Source: Bacteroidales bacterium UBA4621 (GTDB lineage Bacteria > Bacteroidota > Bacteroidia > Bacteroidales > Paludibacteraceae). Taken from it: 7,771 bases of DNA. Below are positions 1-5,252 of this stretch, piece by piece. A program made the position numbers and the translations under genes. Each line of letters opens with the position of its first letter. Within the stretch, counting starts at the first letter, position 1. The notes under the pieces were generated by a model. It made no database searches. It was not told the DNA's origin and saw only the letters and a program-made list of their open reading frames with translations. The DNA is taken from the NCBI GenBank assembly GCA_002387325.1, contig DGIN01000097.1, forward strand, positions 34,709-42,479, in the 5' to 3' direction.

Positions 1-14
1 GACGTAGAAAGAAA

Positions 15-39
15 AGGCTTTTCTGCATAAGATAAGCCT
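15..39. terminator. possible weak terminator hairpin beyond the rhomboid gene
   Basis: AGGCTT (15-20) and AAGCCT (34-39) form a 6-bp stem with a 13-nt loop. On the minus strand the stem is followed by a T-rich run (TTTCTTTC), as expected for an end to rhomboid transcription. On the plus strand GCTTTTTA follows, so it could also end a gene lying to the left. The stem is short, and an overlapping pairing, CTGCATAA (23-30) with TTATGCAG (45-52), competes with it. This is a weak call. Confidence 0.3.
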
Positions 40-87
40 GCTTTTTATGCAGTTTATGCACTACAATTATTGCATATTCTGCATAAA

Positions 88-114
88 CATTGTTTTGACG
101 CGGTTGCCCTATGC
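88..114 (+). repeat. 27-nt repeat, left copy (inverted relative to 7710-7736)
   Basis: This 27-nt segment matches the reverse complement of 7710-7736 at 25 of 27 positions; the differences are at 94 (T against C) and 99 (C against T). The longest exact core is the 15 nt at 100-114, GCGGTTGCCCTATGC. It lies 24 nt beyond the rhomboid stop codon. Read in the direction of rhomboid transcription it has the same orientation as the right copy has relative to the lipoprotein gene. I infer a dispersed intergenic repeat; its function is unknown. Confidence 0.75.
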
Positions 115-138
115 GTGCATACTATGCAGCGCAAGAGA

Positions 139-903
139 CTACACGCGTTTCTGATAATGGTAGTCGGAATAGTCTTTGTCGCGCGTGCTGTCGAGACGGG
201 GATATTTGTTGTGGAACTTGCAGCGCAGATTTCGCCACCATCGGGCGATGTCGTTTCCCATGCCGTGCCGCCACCACAGGAGCAGCAGCCATCCGAAAAG
301 CATACCTCCGAGGTGTGCAAAATGTGCCACATTGTCGCCCGTGAGCCCGGTCATGTCTCCGAGTCCGGCAAAGAGTTCGATAAGCGCATAGACAATAACA
401 AAGATACGGGCGCGGATAGGTATAGGCACAAAGAGTATATACATCGGCACATTGGGGAACAGCCAGCCGAAAGCAAACAGCACACCGAAAACGGCACCCG
501 AGGCACCGATAGTAACGAGACGGTTGGCGTAATCGGCAGCCTGCAGGGCTGGAAGCATATTGAATGTATGCTGGAACATCAACGCCCAGACGGCTTCCTG
601 CACGAGAGCGGCACCAACACCGCAGACAAGGTAGTACGTCAGAAATTTGCGGCTGCCCCACTCGTTTTCCAACACCGGTGCAAACATCAGCACAGCGAAC
701 ATATTGCAGAAGATATGTCCAAAATTGGCGTGCATAAACATATACGTAAACGGTTGCCAGAAATAGAACTGACTTGCGGTAAAATAGTGGAGTCCGAAGA
801 TATTGACGAGTTGGATGCCATAGCGTTGCAGTACGGCATCAAGCATCCAGACGACAAAATTCGCAAGGAGCAGGTAGCGTGTAACTGTAGGTAGATTTCT
901 CAT
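139..903 (-). CDS. rhomboid family intramembrane serine protease
   Basis: A 254-residue polytopic membrane protein that should cleave membrane-spanning substrates within the bilayer. The rhomboid signatures are all visible. The TM2 pattern H-x4-H-x3-N is at H58, H63 and N67 (HANFGHIFCN). The nucleophile S135 sits in GASG, and the base H197 lies in AHLGG of the last core helix. About six hydrophobic segments are present, with a basic cytoplasmic C-terminal tail of roughly 40 residues (RWWRNLRCKFHNKYPR). A longer reading from 957 is possible, but the -7 promoter box (912-919) would then lie inside the gene. The ATG at 903 gives MRNLPTVTRYLLLANF, a normal rhomboid N-terminus. It diverges from the HU gene. 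Substrates cannot be predicted, and no partner is encoded nearby. Confidence 0.93.
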   Translation of the reverse strand: MRNLPTVTRYLLLANFVVWMLDAVLQRYGIQLVNIFGLHYFTASQFYFWQPFTYMFMHANFGHIFCNMFAVLMFAPVLENEWGSRKFLTYYLVCGVGAALVQEAVWALMFQHTFNMLPALQAADYANRLVTIGASGAVFGVLFAFGWLFPNVPMYILFVPIPIRARIFVIVYALIELFAGLGDMTGLTGDNVAHFAHLGGMLFGWLLLLWWRHGMGNDIARWWRNLRCKFHNKYPRLDSTRDKDYSDYHYQKRV

Positions 904-911
904 AACGGGTG

Positions 912-947
912 CAAAAGTAGTAAAACTGACGTATATTCCTGTACAAA
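912..947 (-). promoter_or_regulatory. probable rhomboid promoter
   Basis: On the minus strand TACTTTTG (919-912) matches the Bacteroidota -7 consensus TAnnTTTG and lies 8 nt upstream of the ATG at 903. The nearest TTTG-like -33 element (947-944) is 24 nt away, longer than the usual 19-21. The -7 box is therefore convincing and the -33 box is not. Transcription from here would give a leader of only a few nucleotides, so the rhomboid mRNA may be nearly leaderless. Confidence 0.5.
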
Positions 948-953
948 AAGTGT

Positions 954-980
954 GCATTTTTAAACAAAAATGCCATTTTT
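954..980. other. overlapping AT-rich hairpins in the rhomboid-HU divergent region
   Basis: GCATTTTT (954-961) pairs perfectly with AAAAATGC (966-973) across a 4-nt loop. AAAAATG (966-972) can instead pair with CATTTTT (974-980). Three copies of one AT-rich word in alternating orientation thus share the middle copy. It lies between the two divergent promoters. I see the structure; any role in binding a regulator or HU itself is inference. Confidence 0.5.
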
Positions 981-1012
981 ACGGAAAAAACACCTTTTTT
1001 ATTGGTTCTCTG

Positions 1013-1043
1013 TTTGCAGTTTCGCTTTTTTGTAGTATCTTTG
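1013..1043 (+). promoter_or_regulatory. HU gene promoter, Bacteroidota type
   Basis: TTTG (1013-1016) is followed after exactly 19 nt by TATCTTTG (1036-1043), an essentially perfect match to the -33/-7 consensus of the Bacteroidota primary sigma factor. Transcription would start around 1048-1051, giving an HU leader of about 70 nt. Confidence 0.85.
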
Positions 1044-1082
1044 CAACCGTTATCCGTAGGCTTTGCCGCCTGTTGGTAAGCA

Positions 1083-1098
1083 AATTAAACGTTTAATT
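1083..1098. promoter_or_regulatory. 16-bp perfect palindrome in the HU leader
   Basis: AATTAAAC followed directly by GTTTAATT is a perfect 16-bp palindrome with no spacer. It is centred about 30 nt upstream of the HU start and downstream of the predicted transcription start. Without a loop it makes a poor RNA hairpin, so a site for a dimeric DNA-binding protein is more likely. The regulator is unknown; autoregulation by HU is a guess. Confidence 0.5.
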
Positions 1099-1120
1099 AC
1101 TAACCCAAAAACATTTTATT

Positions 1121-1384
1121 ATGAACAAGGCTGAACTCGTTGCTGCCATTGCAGCAAAGGCTGAAGTATCGAAAGCAGAGGCACAGAAAGTGCTTGACGC
1201 TGCATTGGATGTAACCGCAGAAGCATTGAAAAAAGGCGAGAGCGTACAACTCGTAGGTTACGCTACTCTGTCGGTAGTAGAGAAGGCTGCCCGCAAGGGT
1301 ATCAACCCTGCTACCAAACAGGTGATTGAAATTCCTGCAAAGAAAGCAGTGAAATTCAAAGCAGGTGCCAAACTCGCTCTCTAA
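1121..1384 (+). CDS. HU family DNA-binding protein
   Basis: An 87-residue histone-like protein, close to the usual ~90. It has an N-terminal helical dimerisation part (MNKAELVAAIAAKAEVSKAE), a central beta-saddle (GESVQLVGYATLSVVEK) and the DNA-binding arm ARKGINPATKQVIEIPA. P63 in the NP motif is the residue that intercalates into DNA in HU/IHF proteins. The C-terminal AKKAVKFKAGAKL is the usual basic end. It should bind DNA with little sequence preference as a homodimer, bending and compacting it. The gene has its own consensus promoter, a ~70-nt leader and a strong terminator, so it is monocistronic. There is no Shine-Dalgarno sequence; an A/T-rich stretch precedes the ATG. Bacteroidota carry several HU paralogues, so I give no specific symbol. 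Confidence 0.96.
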   Translation: MNKAELVAAIAAKAEVSKAEAQKVLDAALDVTAEALKKGESVQLVGYATLSVVEKAARKGINPATKQVIEIPAKKAVKFKAGAKLAL

Positions 1385-1401
1385 TCAGAATCAGCGAATA
1401 G

Positions 1402-1434
1402 AACGAGTTGCTCAATTTGGGCAACTCGTTTTGT
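1402..1434 (+). terminator. rho-independent terminator of the HU gene
   Basis: AACGAGTTGC (1402-1411) pairs with GCAACTCGTT (1421-1430). Two more pairs (T1412-G1420, C1413-G1419) give a 12-bp stem with a 5-nt loop, followed by TTTTG. It begins 17 nt after the HU stop codon. Confidence 0.85.
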
Positions 1435-1440
1435 GTCGCC

Positions 1441-1477
1441 CTGTCTCCTGCCTGCCGTACAGGCTCAAAGGAGACAG
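1441..1477 (+). other. long hairpin in the leader of adk
   Basis: CTGTCTCCT (1441-1449) pairs with AGGAGACAG (1469-1477). Inside it GCCTG (1450-1454) pairs with CAGGC (1460-1464), leaving a 5-nt loop and a one-sided 4-nt bulge (1465-1468). No T-run follows, so it does not look like a terminator. It sits 7 nt after the HU terminator and 35 nt before the adk start. It could be a leader structure, an mRNA-stabilising 5' end or a processing site. Confidence 0.5.
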
Positions 1478-1512
1478 TGTTATGGTATAAAATCTGAAAA
1501 TTTAAGGATAAT

Positions 1513-2085
1513 ATGTTGAATGTAATTCTTTGCGGTGCCCCCGGTAGCGGAAAAGGGACACAATCCGATTTCATTGTAAAAAAATACGGTTTGCAGCACC
1601 TCTCAACAGGTGATGTGCTGCGTGCGGAAATCAAGTCGGGCAGTACGCTCGGCAAAGAGATAGAGGCAATCATTTCAAAAGGCGAATTAGTTCCCGATGC
1701 AAAGATGATTGACCTGATTGACAATTTCATCGAGAACCTGCCGAAAGACTCGAAAGGCGTTATCTTTGACGGATTTCCCCGTACAGTGGAGCAGGCAAAA
1801 GCCCTGACCGAACTGCTGAAGAAGCACAATATGAACGCTGTAATGCTGGATATGTTCGTAGAGGAAGAGGAGATTATCCAACGCCTGCTGAACCGCGGCA
1901 AAACGAGCGGTCGTGCCGATGACAACTACGAGACTATCAAACAACGCCTGCAAGTGTATAAAGATGTAACGAAACCCGTTGCTACCTATTACCTGCATAA
2001 CAACAACTATTTTGCCATCAACGGCAACAACACGATGGAGGATACGTTTGCACAAATCGACAACATCCTGCAACGCGTAAAATAG
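1513..2085 (+). CDS. adk: adenylate kinase
   Basis: A 190-residue cytoplasmic enzyme catalysing ATP + AMP = 2 ADP. The P-loop GAPGSGKGT is at residues 8-16. The AMP-binding STGDVLR ends at R37, and the family signature FDGFPRT is at 85-91. The LID region is the short form: RGKTSGRADDN (128-138) carries R128, R134 and D136, with no four-Cys zinc site. R145 in the following helix completes the usual arginine set. An AAGGA ribosome binding site (1504-1508) precedes the ATG at 4-nt spacing. It lies upstream of obg on the same strand with a 62-nt gap, a pairing known in Bacteroidales. No clear promoter is visible between the HU terminator and the start, so how its transcription begins is open. Confidence 0.97.
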   Translation: MLNVILCGAPGSGKGTQSDFIVKKYGLQHLSTGDVLRAEIKSGSTLGKEIEAIISKGELVPDAKMIDLIDNFIENLPKDSKGVIFDGFPRTVEQAKALTELLKKHNMNAVMLDMFVEEEEIIQRLLNRGKTSGRADDNYETIKQRLQVYKDVTKPVATYYLHNNNYFAINGNNTMEDTFAQIDNILQRVK

Positions 2086-2086
2086 G

Positions 2087-2142
2087 AACTTGTAAATGTG
2101 TAAATTGGCACATTTGGAAATTGGCTTATTTGGAAACAGACT
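2087..2142 (+). repeat. degenerate 8-nt periodic tract between adk and obg
   Basis: Almost the whole adk-obg spacer reads as octamers in one register: AACTTGTA, AATGTGTA, AATTGGCA, CATTTGGA, AATTGGCT, TATTTGGA. The clearest part is a tandem pair of 16-mers, 2105-2120 and 2121-2136, identical at 14 of 16 positions. The upstream octamers are more diverged. It extends almost to the obg start codon. Confidence 0.6.
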
Positions 2143-2147
2143 CACTT

Positions 2148-3299
2148 ATGCCATCAAGCAACTTTATCGACTACGTAAAAATCTACTGCCGCTCGGGCAA
2201 GGGCGGAGCGGGAAGTATGCACTTTCACCGTGCCAAATATCTGCCCAAAGGCGGTCCTGACGGTGGAGACGGCGGTAGAGGCGGAGACATCATACTGAAA
2301 GGCAACCGCAATCTATGGACGCTGCTACACTTGAAATATCAAAAGCACGTGATGGCAACCGATGGCGGAAAGGGCGGTGAAAGCCGCTCTTTCGGCAAAG
2401 ACGGTGAGGACAAGATTATCGAAGTTCCCTGCGGCACGGTGGTTTATGACGGAGATACGGGGGAATATATCTGCGAGGTAAAAGAACATAATGAGCGTGT
2501 TGTGCTGCTGAAAGGCGGTCGCGGCGGATTGGGCAACTGGCACTTCCGTACGGCGACCAACCAGGCTCCGCGCTATGCACAACCGGGCGAACCTGCATTA
2601 GAGCGCAATGTGATTTTGCAACTGAAAGTGCTTGCCGATGTAGGCTTGGTCGGGTTTCCCAATGCGGGCAAATCCACGCTGCTAAGCGTAGTATCGGCAG
2701 CCAAACCGGAGATAGCGGATTATCCGTTTACAACACTGACGCCGCAGTTGGGTATTGTGTCGTACAGGGACGGGCAGTCGTTCTGCATGGCGGATATACC
2801 GGGTATTATTGAAGGCGCAGCCGAGGGCAAAGGTCTCGGATTGCGTTTCTTAAGGCACATAGAACGCAATGCGGTGCTGCTGTTTATGGTGCCTGCCACG
2901 ACAGAAGATATAGAGGCGGAATATAACATTCTGCTCAGCGAGTTGGAAAAATACAACCCTCAGTTGCTGACCAAAGCGCGTATATTGGCTATCAGCAAAT
3001 GCGACATAGGCAAACAACCCGATACACGGACTCTGTCGGACAAATTAGGTATTCCTGTGGTGGCCATATCGTCGGTAAGCGGGTTGGGTATCAGCGAACT
3101 GAAAGATATGCTTTGGACGGAACTGAACAAAGAGCAGAACCGGGTGATTGAGATTTCACATTCGCCGATAGACGTAAAAACGGTTGAGAAAAGCGAGCAA
3201 ACGCAAGAGGAGAGCAACGAACCGGAAACGATTTACCTAAACGAAGTGGAAGAAGAGTGGGATTTGAACAAATACAAGGGAATCGGTTGGGACGAGTAA
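2148..3299 (+). CDS. obg: Obg GTPase, ribosome assembly
   Basis: A 383-residue GTPase of the Obg/CgtA family, which acts in late 50S subunit assembly and growth control. The N-terminal Obg fold holds the glycine-rich segment GGPDGGDGGRGG and GGRGGLGNWHF. The G domain follows: G1 GFPNAGKST (169-177), G2 threonines in YPFTTLTP (195-196), G3 DIPG (216-219), G4 SKCD (283-286) and G5 SSVSG (308-312). G4 has S in place of the usual N of NKxD. The acidic C-terminal tail ends WDLNKYKGIGWDE. A TTG at 2121 would add nine residues, but ATG 2148 gives MPSSNFIDYVKIYCRSGKGG, the normal family start, and avoids reading the repeat tract as protein. It is probably cotranscribed with adk. Confidence 0.96.
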   Translation: MPSSNFIDYVKIYCRSGKGGAGSMHFHRAKYLPKGGPDGGDGGRGGDIILKGNRNLWTLLHLKYQKHVMATDGGKGGESRSFGKDGEDKIIEVPCGTVVYDGDTGEYICEVKEHNERVVLLKGGRGGLGNWHFRTATNQAPRYAQPGEPALERNVILQLKVLADVGLVGFPNAGKSTLLSVVSAAKPEIADYPFTTLTPQLGIVSYRDGQSFCMADIPGIIEGAAEGKGLGLRFLRHIERNAVLLFMVPATTEDIEAEYNILLSELEKYNPQLLTKARILAISKCDIGKQPDTRTLSDKLGIPVVAISSVSGLGISELKDMLWTELNKEQNRVIEISHSPIDVKTVEKSEQTQEESNEPETIYLNEVEEEWDLNKYKGIGWDE

Positions 3300-3316
3300 G
3301 GAATTTTGCTTTGAGT

Positions 3317-3328
3317 TATTACGTAATA
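3317..3328. promoter_or_regulatory. 12-bp palindrome downstream of obg
   Basis: TATTACGTAATA is a perfect 12-bp palindrome 18 nt after the obg stop. It has no loop and no T-run, so it is not a terminator. It could be an operator for the ClC gene that follows; nothing else supports this. Confidence 0.25.
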
Positions 3329-3359
3329 TAATGGGCGGTATTAAACTCCTATCTGCGTA

Positions 3360-3386
3360 CCTCTCCGGCGGAGAGGTTGGAGAGGT
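3360..3386 (+). promoter_or_regulatory. palindrome with alternative pairing over the ClC ribosome binding site
   Basis: CCTCTCCG (3360-3367) and CGGAGAGG (3369-3376) form an 8-bp palindrome around one base. The word GGAGAGGT occurs twice, at 3370-3377 and 3379-3386. The second copy is the Shine-Dalgarno-like sequence 4 nt before the ATG at 3390. CCTCTCC could pair with either copy, so it could hide or free the ribosome binding site. The one-base loop of the first pairing is too tight for full pairing in RNA, so some end pairs would open. The block also looks like a dispersed Bacteroidota intergenic palindrome, which I cannot check here. Confidence 0.45.
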
Positions 3387-3389
3387 CGG

Positions 3390-5159
3390 ATGAGTATGTA
3401 CGATCGGGTCATAGAATGGCGGGAACGCCACATCAGTGAGAAGCAATTGGTATTGCTTCTCAGTTTCTTTGTGGGCTGTTTTTCCGCTTTGGCAGCGATT
3501 GTTCTAAAGACATTCATCCATTTCATCCAGTGGTTTATAGAGGAGCATCTCATTGCCGGTGAGCATACGTGGTGGTATCTTATCTGCCCGATGATTGGTA
3601 TTGCGCTGTCGGCATTGTTTGTGCGCTACATCGTAAAAGACGACATCTCACACGGTATCACGAAGATCCTGTACGCTATCTCACAGCGCAAATCAATTAT
3701 CAAAGCCCACAATATGTGGACATCAATTGTCGGGTCCGGACTGACTATCGGTTTCGGCGGATCGGTCGGTGCAGAAGCACCGATTGTGCTGACCGGTGCT
3801 GCGATAGGGTCGAACCTTGCCAAAGCATTTCGTCTCGAACAGAAAACGATGATGCTGATGATTGGTTGCGGTGCCGCAGGGGCAATAGGCGGTATTTTCA
3901 AGGCTCCGATTGCGGGTTTGGTATTCACTTTGGAGGTGCTGATGATGGACTTGACAATGGCATCGGTGGCTCCCCTGCTGATTTCATCGGTAACGGCAAC
4001 CGCAATATCCTATATAGCGACAGGCTCCACGCCGATGTTTCCGCTCAACACCTACGAGGCATTCCATATATCGAACATTCCGTGGTACCTGATTCTGGGT
4101 ATCGCATGCGGGTTGGTGTCGCTCTATTTTACGCGCGGAATGAACCGGCTGGAACAATGGATGAAACACAAGGTACAGAATTTCTGGTTGAAAATTGCAG
4201 TTGGCGGTGTAGTATTGGGTGTGTTGATATTTCTGTTTCCGCCCCTCTATGGTGAAGGATACGGGGTAATTACGCAATTGATTAACGGAGATTCGCTGTC
4301 GGCATTGGAGAACAGTCCGTTTGCACGTTTGGGTACGACCGCGTGGGTAGTAATAGGTTACTTTGTGCTGGTGATTGCCTTTAAGATTGTGGCATCGGTA
4401 GCGACCAATGGCGGTGGCGGTGTAGGCGGTATCTTTGCACCTTCGCTGTTTATGGGTTCGTTAGTCGGTTTCGTTACGGCACGGTTGCTCAACCTTGTCG
4501 GATTGGGCGTACCTGAAACCAATTTTGCCCTTGTGGGTATGTCGGGACTGATGTCGGGCGTTATGCATGCACCGCTGACAGGTATATTTCTGATTGCCGA
4601 ACTGACAGGCGGGTATCACTTGTTCATGCCGCTGATGATAGTGTCGGTTGTATCATATTTAACCATCAAACTCTTTGAACCACACAGCCTGTATGCTATG
4701 CGTCTGGCACAAAAGGGCGAACTGCTGACGCACAACAAAGACCGGAATGTTCTGACACTATTGAAGATGGAAAATGTGTTGGAAACCGACCTGACTACCG
4801 TATTCCCCGAAATGACCTTGGGCGAATTGGTGAAAGTGATTGCTGACAGCCACCGGAACATATTCCCCGTCATTGACCACGAAGGACATCTGAAAGGCGT
4901 GCTGCTGTTGGACGAAGTGCGAAATATCATGTTCCAGCCGCGACTATACAAGCGTTTTACGGTTGGGCAACTGATGACTTCGCCCGAAGCGATACTGACG
5001 TTTGATATGCCAATGGAAAAAGTAATGGAAGTATTTGAGGATACAGGGGCGTGGAATCTACCCGTAGTGGACAACGAGCGGCGTTATCTGGGTTTTGTCT
5101 CCAAATCAAAGATATTCAATTCCTATCGGCACGTATTAGTGCATTTCTCGGAAGAATAG
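3390..5159 (+). CDS. ClC-family chloride channel/transporter with two CBS domains
   Basis: A 589-residue inner-membrane anion transporter. The ClC membrane domain spans about residues 18-440 and a CBS pair, a likely nucleotide-sensing module, spans about 461-580. Anion-pathway motifs are visible. SHGIT (87-91) stands in the GSGIP position. GAEAP (127-131) keeps the external gating glutamate as E129. GGIFAP (346-351) is the GxFxP motif, and Y435 lies in the last helix. In the segment APIAGLVFTLEVLMMD, V183 falls where E. coli ClcA has the proton-path glutamate E203, while E182 aligns with E202. GGAGAGG before ATG 3390 supports this start; ATG 3396 is an alternative. It follows obg by 90 nt and ends before a bidirectional terminator. 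Whether it works as a channel or an exchanger is not decided by sequence. Confidence 0.95.
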   Translation: MSMYDRVIEWRERHISEKQLVLLLSFFVGCFSALAAIVLKTFIHFIQWFIEEHLIAGEHTWWYLICPMIGIALSALFVRYIVKDDISHGITKILYAISQRKSIIKAHNMWTSIVGSGLTIGFGGSVGAEAPIVLTGAAIGSNLAKAFRLEQKTMMLMIGCGAAGAIGGIFKAPIAGLVFTLEVLMMDLTMASVAPLLISSVTATAISYIATGSTPMFPLNTYEAFHISNIPWYLILGIACGLVSLYFTRGMNRLEQWMKHKVQNFWLKIAVGGVVLGVLIFLFPPLYGEGYGVITQLINGDSLSALENSPFARLGTTAWVVIGYFVLVIAFKIVASVATNGGGGVGGIFAPSLFMGSLVGFVTARLLNLVGLGVPETNFALVGMSGLMSGVMHAPLTGIFLIAELTGGYHLFMPLMIVSVVSYLTIKLFEPHSLYAMRLAQKGELLTHNKDRNVLTLLKMENVLETDLTTVFPEMTLGELVKVIADSHRNIFPVIDHEGHLKGVLLLDEVRNIMFQPRLYKRFTVGQLMTSPEAILTFDMPMEKVMEVFEDTGAWNLPVVDNERRYLGFVSKSKIFNSYRHVLVHFSEE

Positions 5160-5166
5160 AGGATAC

Positions 5167-5206
5167 AGAATGATAGAATGATAGAATGATAGAACAATAG
5201 AACAAT
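5167..5206 (+). repeat. five tandem octamers, (AGAATGAT)3(AGAACAAT)2
   Basis: Three exact copies of AGAATGAT (5167-5190) run directly into two exact copies of AGAACAAT (5191-5206), the two words differing at two positions. The tract starts 7 nt after the ClC stop and ends 4 nt before the terminator stem. Exact copies suggest recent slippage, so copy number probably differs between strains. Confidence 0.9.
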
Positions 5207-5210
5207 AGAA

Positions 5211-5252
5211 AAGAGACTGCCCATACTTGTGTCAGGCAGTCTCTTCTTATTT
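5211..5252. terminator. bidirectional terminator between ClC and rluD genes
   Basis: AAGAGACTGCC (5211-5221) pairs perfectly with GGCAGTCTCTT (5235-5245), an 11-bp stem with a 13-nt loop. The plus strand continues CTTATTTT. The minus strand continues into TTCTATTG. It lies between the convergent ClC and pseudouridine synthase genes and should serve both; the minus-strand gene stops only 7 nt from the stem. Confidence 0.88.

Noticed and set aside
70..894. 274-codon plus-strand frame opposite the rhomboid gene
   Set aside because: It is antisense to a protein with all rhomboid motifs; its translation is His/Lys/Glu-rich with no domain, as expected for a shadow of a hydrophobic membrane protein.
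904..957. Rhomboid start at 957 (18 extra residues)
   Set aside because: The TAnnTTTG box would lie inside the coding region, and the extra residues are absent from the usual rhomboid N-terminus.
2121..2147. TTG start for obg (nine extra residues)
   Set aside because: The extra codons are the 8-nt repeat tract read as protein; ATG 2148 gives the conserved Obg N-terminus.
3569..4255. 228-codon plus-strand frame inside the ClC gene
   Set aside because: It lies wholly within the ClC reading frame, shows no domain and has no start signal.
5167..5206. Tandem octamers as a CRISPR array or iteron origin
   Set aside because: There are no spacers, the units are only 8 nt, and no cas or replication initiator gene is nearby.
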